This document shows, piece after piece, positions 7,023-10,555 of a stretch of 10,555 bases of DNA. The notes under the pieces were generated by a model. That model was not told the DNA's origin. It worked only from the letters and a program-made list of their open reading frames with translations, and did no database searches. The DNA is taken from positions 1-10,555 of the forward strand of contig QGVC01000101.1 of the NCBI GenBank assembly GCA_003242645.1, given 5' to 3'. The stretch comes from Pseudomonadota bacterium. GTDB taxonomy: Bacteria > Pseudomonadota > Alphaproteobacteria > Rhizobiales > Hyphomicrobiaceae. Position 1 is the stretch's first letter, and every line of letters begins with the position of its first letter. The position numbers and the translations under genes were made by a program.

Positions 7023-9695
7023 TTATGCTGCGAGTGCCGCATCGGGGCGCCACGGCCTCAGGGAGAGCCGTGTGCCGCCCAGCTGCTCGAATGTTCGCGA
7101 TCGACACGTGAAGATGATCACCTGATGGACTTCGGCGGCGCGCCGGAGCACTTCGAAAAGCGCCTCGATCCGGCTGTCGTCGGAGTAGACTAGGGCGTCG
7201 TCGAGGATCAGCGGGGTCGGCTGCCCCGCATCTGCCAGGAGCCTTGCGAATGCCAGCCGCGCCAGCACGGCGATCTGCTCCTGCGTACCGTCGCTGAGCG
7301 ATCCGAGCTGCTCGGCAACATCGCCGCGGATAACGGCTTCGACTGAGAAGTTGGGTCCAAGGCCAACCTTCGCGCCCGGGAAGACGTAATTCAGGTAAGG
7401 CTCGAGCCGCTGCAGGATCGGCTTGAAGTAAAGCTCACGCGACTGTTGCTCGACGTCTGAGATAATCTCGAGAAGCAGGTCTATGGCAGCCAGCTCTCGC
7501 TCAAAGTGGTGCACACGAGCATTCAGCGCAGCCACCCTCCCCTCGAGGTCGGCCACCTTCATTGAGAGGCCGTCCTGACGATCCCGTTCGATCTGCGCCT
7601 CGAGAACGGCAAGCTCTTTTTCGACGCGAGCAATCTCTTCGGCCGCACTCTGCTGCTGCCGTCTGGCCTCTGTCAGCTCTGCTTCCAGAGCCCGCATGGC
7701 CGCATCGTCCGGCGCCTTCTCCCGCCATGCCGTCAGCTCGCGGACCGCCTCGTTCAGGTTCTGCTGTGCTGCAGCGACCTCGGCTTCCAATTCAGCTCGC
7801 CGACGCGACCGTTCCTCGGCCGGCGGTAGGACTCTGGCAAGGTGCTCAAGCCGCTGTTGGCGCGCCTGCGCTGCCGCGTTGAGTTGTGCCAGCTGCTCCC
7901 GCAGCCCGGCCTGCTCCTGGACTAGGGTCTCGATCCTCTGTTCTACATCGCGGAGCGCGAAACTCAGGCGTTCGATCTCTCCTTCGATCTCCGAACGCTC
8001 TGGTACAACGGTATCGCTTCCAACAGTCTCGCTGCCTGCCAGCTCCCGCAACCGCTCCACTTCCGCAGAAAGTGCCTTGAGCCCGTCGGGTGCTCGCATT
8101 GCGAGCCGATCCGCTGCCTGAGCGAGCTCTCGCTCCAAGCGGTGCCGCTCGTCGAGACGCTTACGCGCTTCCGCCAGATCCGGGACATCCATGGCGGCCA
8201 GCAAATCAGCGAGCGCAGAACGGCGGGTCTGCAAATTAGCCTTGTCAGCCTCGACGCTCTCCGAAACAGCCGGATCGATGGTGATGGCGCCGATGCCTTC
8301 GATTTCGAGGGTAAGCGGCCGGGACGGGGTGAGGACGGTGCCATCGTCAACGGCTTTGCCACCGATGCGGATCTTACCGGCCGCGCCAGGCTGATAGGTG
8401 ACCCGCACCTTCGGCAGTTGCGCAGTGATCCGCGCTTCGAGCGCCTCTATGGTGCGCGCTTCCCGGGCAGCCGCCTCGACGCGCTCATCGGTGACTCGGA
8501 TTTCGGCCAACTGCGCCCGGATTTCCTCGGCCCGCTGCGCTGCGCCTCTGACCTCGCTCAGGCGTTCCTCGGCTTCTGCCAGACGGGCTGCTGCTTCGCG
8601 TTGCCGGTCGAGTTGCTCGCGTACGCGGAGCCGCTGCTGCCAGTGATCGAGCGCGCCGCGAAGTTCTTCACGTTGGGCCCGAGCCTCTTCGAGGGCCTTA
8701 CTCGCTTGATCGAGCGAGGCTGCAAGCTCGCGCTTTTTCTCCTGCGCCTCCACGGCATCAGCTTCGAGTTTACTGACTTCCTCGAGCCCTTGCGTGAGCA
8801 GCCGGTGATTTTGCTCCACCTCGCCCAACCGGCTCTCGCACGCCTGCACTTTCGTCTCGGCGAGCTTCAACTGCTGGCGTGAAGCCTTTGCTGCTTCGAG
8901 TTCGGCCTCGCCTTTCTCTACGCGCTCACGCCGAGCCGCAATTTTCTCGGGATCGTTTAAGTCCGCGCACCGCGACCGCAACTCGGCCAACCGAGACAGA
9001 CGTTCCGCCGCCGCCTGCGCCTGCATCCTGGCAGCTTCCAGCTCTTGCATCGCGGAATTGCGGCTCGTGATGGCCGCTGCGTACTCGCCCCTGGGCTGCC
9101 GGCGACGCTCAGTTACCAAGGCATTGCGTTCCTCAATGAGCCTGGCACGCACGATGCGAAGCTCATGTCCGCCGGCCGTCGCCGCCGTCAATTCGCGCTC
9201 GACGATCTGGCTGAGCACCTCGCGCTTGCCGCCATCGAGACCGTTCTCTCCACTTCTTCCTTCCCGCGAGGGCAGAACGCTGCCTTGCTCCAGCCACAGC
9301 AGCCCCAGGCAGTGCTCCCCGCTGCCACCGCCGATCAACTCGAGAGCGCGCTGATGAGCTTCCTCTCCTCTCGCGACAACCTTATTGGTCGTCAGGTCCG
9401 TCAACAGAGCCTGTCTTTCGCTTACGAACTGCTTTCTCAGACGCCAAAGCCGCCCGCCAGCCTCGAAGTCCGCCTCGATTAGCGGCGCGCCTCCGCCATA
9501 GGGCTTCAACCGATCAACCGCCCGCGACTGCGCCGTGTGGCGCAAAGTGAACAAGGCCTGCAAGGCCCTGAGCAGGGTCGACTTGCCGAACTCGTTCGGT
9601 CCGGCCAGCACGTCGAGGCCGCCCGACAGCCCTTCCAAAGCAACCGGCTCGGCGAAGCAGCCCAGCTCCCGCACTCGGACCGCGCGGATTCTCAT
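7023..9695 (-). CDS. SbcC/Rad50/YhaN-like AAA ATPase with long coiled coils, no zinc hook
   Basis: This is an ABC-type ATPase of the SMC/Rad50 superfamily, probably the motor partner of the nuclease encoded just upstream, acting on DNA ends or structures. The 890-residue product has Walker A GPNEFGKST (32-40), a possible Q-loop in LWLEQGS (133-139), coiled-coil arms at about 170-425 and 480-745, signature LSDGTQEQ (800-807), Walker B PLILDDAL (828-835) and a D-loop region YSDDSR (837-842). IIFTCR (860-865) occupies the place of the switch segment. The five cysteines (13, 129, 243, 286, 864) form no CxxC, so the Rad50-type zinc hook is absent. Between the arms lies a beta-rich segment (about 428-475, RVTYQPGAAGKIRIGG then LTLEIEGIGAITID) that may act as a hinge. 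The ATG at 9695 overlaps the upstream stop (ATGA) and follows GAGGGGG by 7 bases, so I choose it over an in-frame start at 9725. Superfamily is certain; substrate is unknown. Confidence 0.88.
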   Translation of the reverse strand: MRIRAVRVRELGCFAEPVALEGLSGGLDVLAGPNEFGKSTLLRALQALFTLRHTAQSRAVDRLKPYGGGAPLIEADFEAGGRLWRLRKQFVSERQALLTDLTTNKVVARGEEAHQRALELIGGGSGEHCLGLLWLEQGSVLPSREGRSGENGLDGGKREVLSQIVERELTAATAGGHELRIVRARLIEERNALVTERRRQPRGEYAAAITSRNSAMQELEAARMQAQAAAERLSRLAELRSRCADLNDPEKIAARRERVEKGEAELEAAKASRQQLKLAETKVQACESRLGEVEQNHRLLTQGLEEVSKLEADAVEAQEKKRELAASLDQASKALEEARAQREELRGALDHWQQRLRVREQLDRQREAAARLAEAEERLSEVRGAAQRAEEIRAQLAEIRVTDERVEAAAREARTIEALEARITAQLPKVRVTYQPGAAGKIRIGGKAVDDGTVLTPSRPLTLEIEGIGAITIDPAVSESVEADKANLQTRRSALADLLAAMDVPDLAEARKRLDERHRLERELAQAADRLAMRAPDGLKALSAEVERLRELAGSETVGSDTVVPERSEIEGEIERLSFALRDVEQRIETLVQEQAGLREQLAQLNAAAQARQQRLEHLARVLPPAEERSRRRAELEAEVAAAQQNLNEAVRELTAWREKAPDDAAMRALEAELTEARRQQQSAAEEIARVEKELAVLEAQIERDRQDGLSMKVADLEGRVAALNARVHHFERELAAIDLLLEIISDVEQQSRELYFKPILQRLEPYLNYVFPGAKVGLGPNFSVEAVIRGDVAEQLGSLSDGTQEQIAVLARLAFARLLADAGQPTPLILDDALVYSDDSRIEALFEVLRRAAEVHQVIIFTCRSRTFEQLGGTRLSLRPWRPDAALAA

Positions 9696-10555
9696 GACCT
9701 CGCCCCCTCGCGCGCCTCTCGCCAAAGGCCGTACAGCTTGCGGAGGGCAAGGGATGCGACCTCGGCCCTGCCACTCGCCTCATCGCGGGCTGCCGCGCTC
9801 AGAAGCTCAGCCACCCGGCGAAGGTCGCCCGTTCCGAACTCGTCCAGCTCCACAGCCTCCGGAACGACCTGCAAAGCCTGGTTGTCGAGTGACAAATGGA
9901 ACAGCCGCTGTTCGAGGGTTTCCAGCCACGTCGTCACGTCCGACCAGGTCGAGAGCGAGACAGTTCCTCTGAGCGTGAGCTTGAGAAGCAATCGCTCCGG
10001 CTGCAGTACATTTGCAGCGATGTCTCGCTCGAACGACGCCAGCGCGTCGGAGCCAGTCACGGTGAGGCTACGCTTCCACCACGTGTAGCGCGCGGTCGGA
10101 TGGCGCTCGACCTCCACCCTCCCGTTCTGTCCAACCCGGACTAAGAGAGCAAAACCAGGCTCATTATCCGGAAATCGATCCGGCTCCGGCGTTCCCGAAT
10201 ACCAGACGCGATCGGAGATTTGTGTGACGCCGTGCCAGTCTCCGAGCGCGAGGTAGTCGAGACCTGCGGCGCGGGCGCGATCCGGCGCGATCGGTACCGC
10301 CGCTTCCCCATCCTCGCCGCCGAAGCCCTGTATCGACCCGTGCGCAAGCCCGATCCTGATTTGCGCCCCAGGCGTTGCGGCCGCATCCATCCATGCCGCC
10401 GGGTCGGCTACTGTGGACCGCATGGTCAGCGGCGCGGGCAACAAAGCCACGCCGTCGGCAATCATCTCGACCCGCGGCTTGAGATGTAGATGCACATTCT
10501 CTGGCACGCCCAGACGGACGAGTCGCTCCCAAACGCCGCCGGGTTGCGCGGGGTC
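9692..10555 (-). CDS. SbcD/Mre11-like metallophosphoesterase (DNA repair exonuclease), 5' end outside the window
   Basis: This is the likely nuclease partner of the coiled-coil ATPase. The window holds the C-terminal 287 residues; the frame is open to the right edge, so the N-terminal metal motifs (DxH, GDxxD, GNHD) lie outside. Numbered from the edge, visible parts are PENVHLHLKP (18-27), GLAHGSIQGFG (69-79), which corresponds to the late His motif, and DYLALGDWHG (100-109) followed by WYSGTPEPDRF (118-128). The last two match the SbcD/Mre11 block YVALGHIH...YSGSPEP, but with GDWH in place of GHxH. The rest (about 160-287) is the capping or ATPase-contact region and ends in a basic helix. 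An internal GTG at 10507 should not be taken as the start. The stop overlaps the ATPase start by 4 bases, indicating translational coupling. The family usually runs near 400 residues. Calling it a nuclease rests on homology. Confidence 0.85.
   Translation of the reverse strand, partial: DPAQPGGVWERLVRLGVPENVHLHLKPRVEMIADGVALLPAPLTMRSTVADPAAWMDAAATPGAQIRIGLAHGSIQGFGGEDGEAAVPIAPDRARAAGLDYLALGDWHGVTQISDRVWYSGTPEPDRFPDNEPGFALLVRVGQNGRVEVERHPTARYTWWKRSLTVTGSDALASFERDIAANVLQPERLLLKLTLRGTVSLSTWSDVTTWLETLEQRLFHLSLDNQALQVVPEAVELDEFGTGDLRRVAELLSAAARDEASGRAEVASLALRKLYGLWREAREGARS

Noticed and set aside
8142..8882. Open frame of 246 codons on the plus strand opposite the coiled-coil ATPase
   Set aside because: GC-rich coiled-coil genes with many Glu, Ala and Leu codons commonly leave long antisense frames. 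It has no family features and no clear ribosome-binding site.
7023..9695. Calling the ATPase a true SbcC or a plain SMC protein
   Set aside because: It lacks the CxxC hook of SbcC/Rad50, is shorter than SMC proteins, and is paired with a phosphoesterase, so a more general SbcC/YhaN-like name is safer.

Overview
The window reads as a piece of a GC-rich alphaproteobacterial chromosome, most likely order Hyphomicrobiales (Rhizobiales). The tyrosyl-tRNA synthetase, the YhdP/DUF3971-type AsmA protein, the bactofilin and the SbcCD-like pair all look like forms I associate with that order. This is judged by recognising protein sequence, without a search. Genus cannot be told. I see no rRNA, tRNA, CRISPR array, insertion sequence, phage gene or long repeat. 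Coding density is high and the content looks like stable chromosomal core.

Layout, left to right. (1) anmK, anhydro-N-acetylmuramic acid kinase, minus strand, runs off the left edge and carries an apparent one-base frameshift close to that edge. (2) tyrS, plus strand, divergent from anmK across about 74 bases. (3) A 1225-residue YhdP/AsmA-family inner-membrane-anchored protein, minus strand, convergent with tyrS. (4) A divergent intergenic stretch of about 230 bases. (5) A BCP/PrxQ-type peroxiredoxin with a single cysteine, plus strand, followed by a GC-rich hairpin. (6) A small bactofilin, plus strand. (7) Convergent to it, on the minus strand, a two-gene operon entering from the right edge: an SbcD/Mre11-like metallophosphoesterase (5' end outside the window) whose stop codon overlaps by 4 bases the start of an SbcC/Rad50-like coiled-coil ATPase.

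Function. anmK (peptidoglycan recycling), the YhdP-like protein (outer-membrane lipid homeostasis) and the bactofilin (envelope-associated scaffold) share a cell-envelope theme, but they sit in separate transcription units. The peroxiredoxin is an oxidative-stress enzyme and tyrS is translation housekeeping. The only tightly coupled genes are the nuclease-ATPase pair. These resemble Mre11-Rad50/SbcCD but depart from the classic form in two visible ways: the ATPase has no CxxC zinc hook and carries a small beta-rich segment at the coiled-coil apex, and the nuclease has GDWH where SbcD has GHxH. This pair is the most interesting item in the window. I see no clear evidence of a wholly undescribed system.
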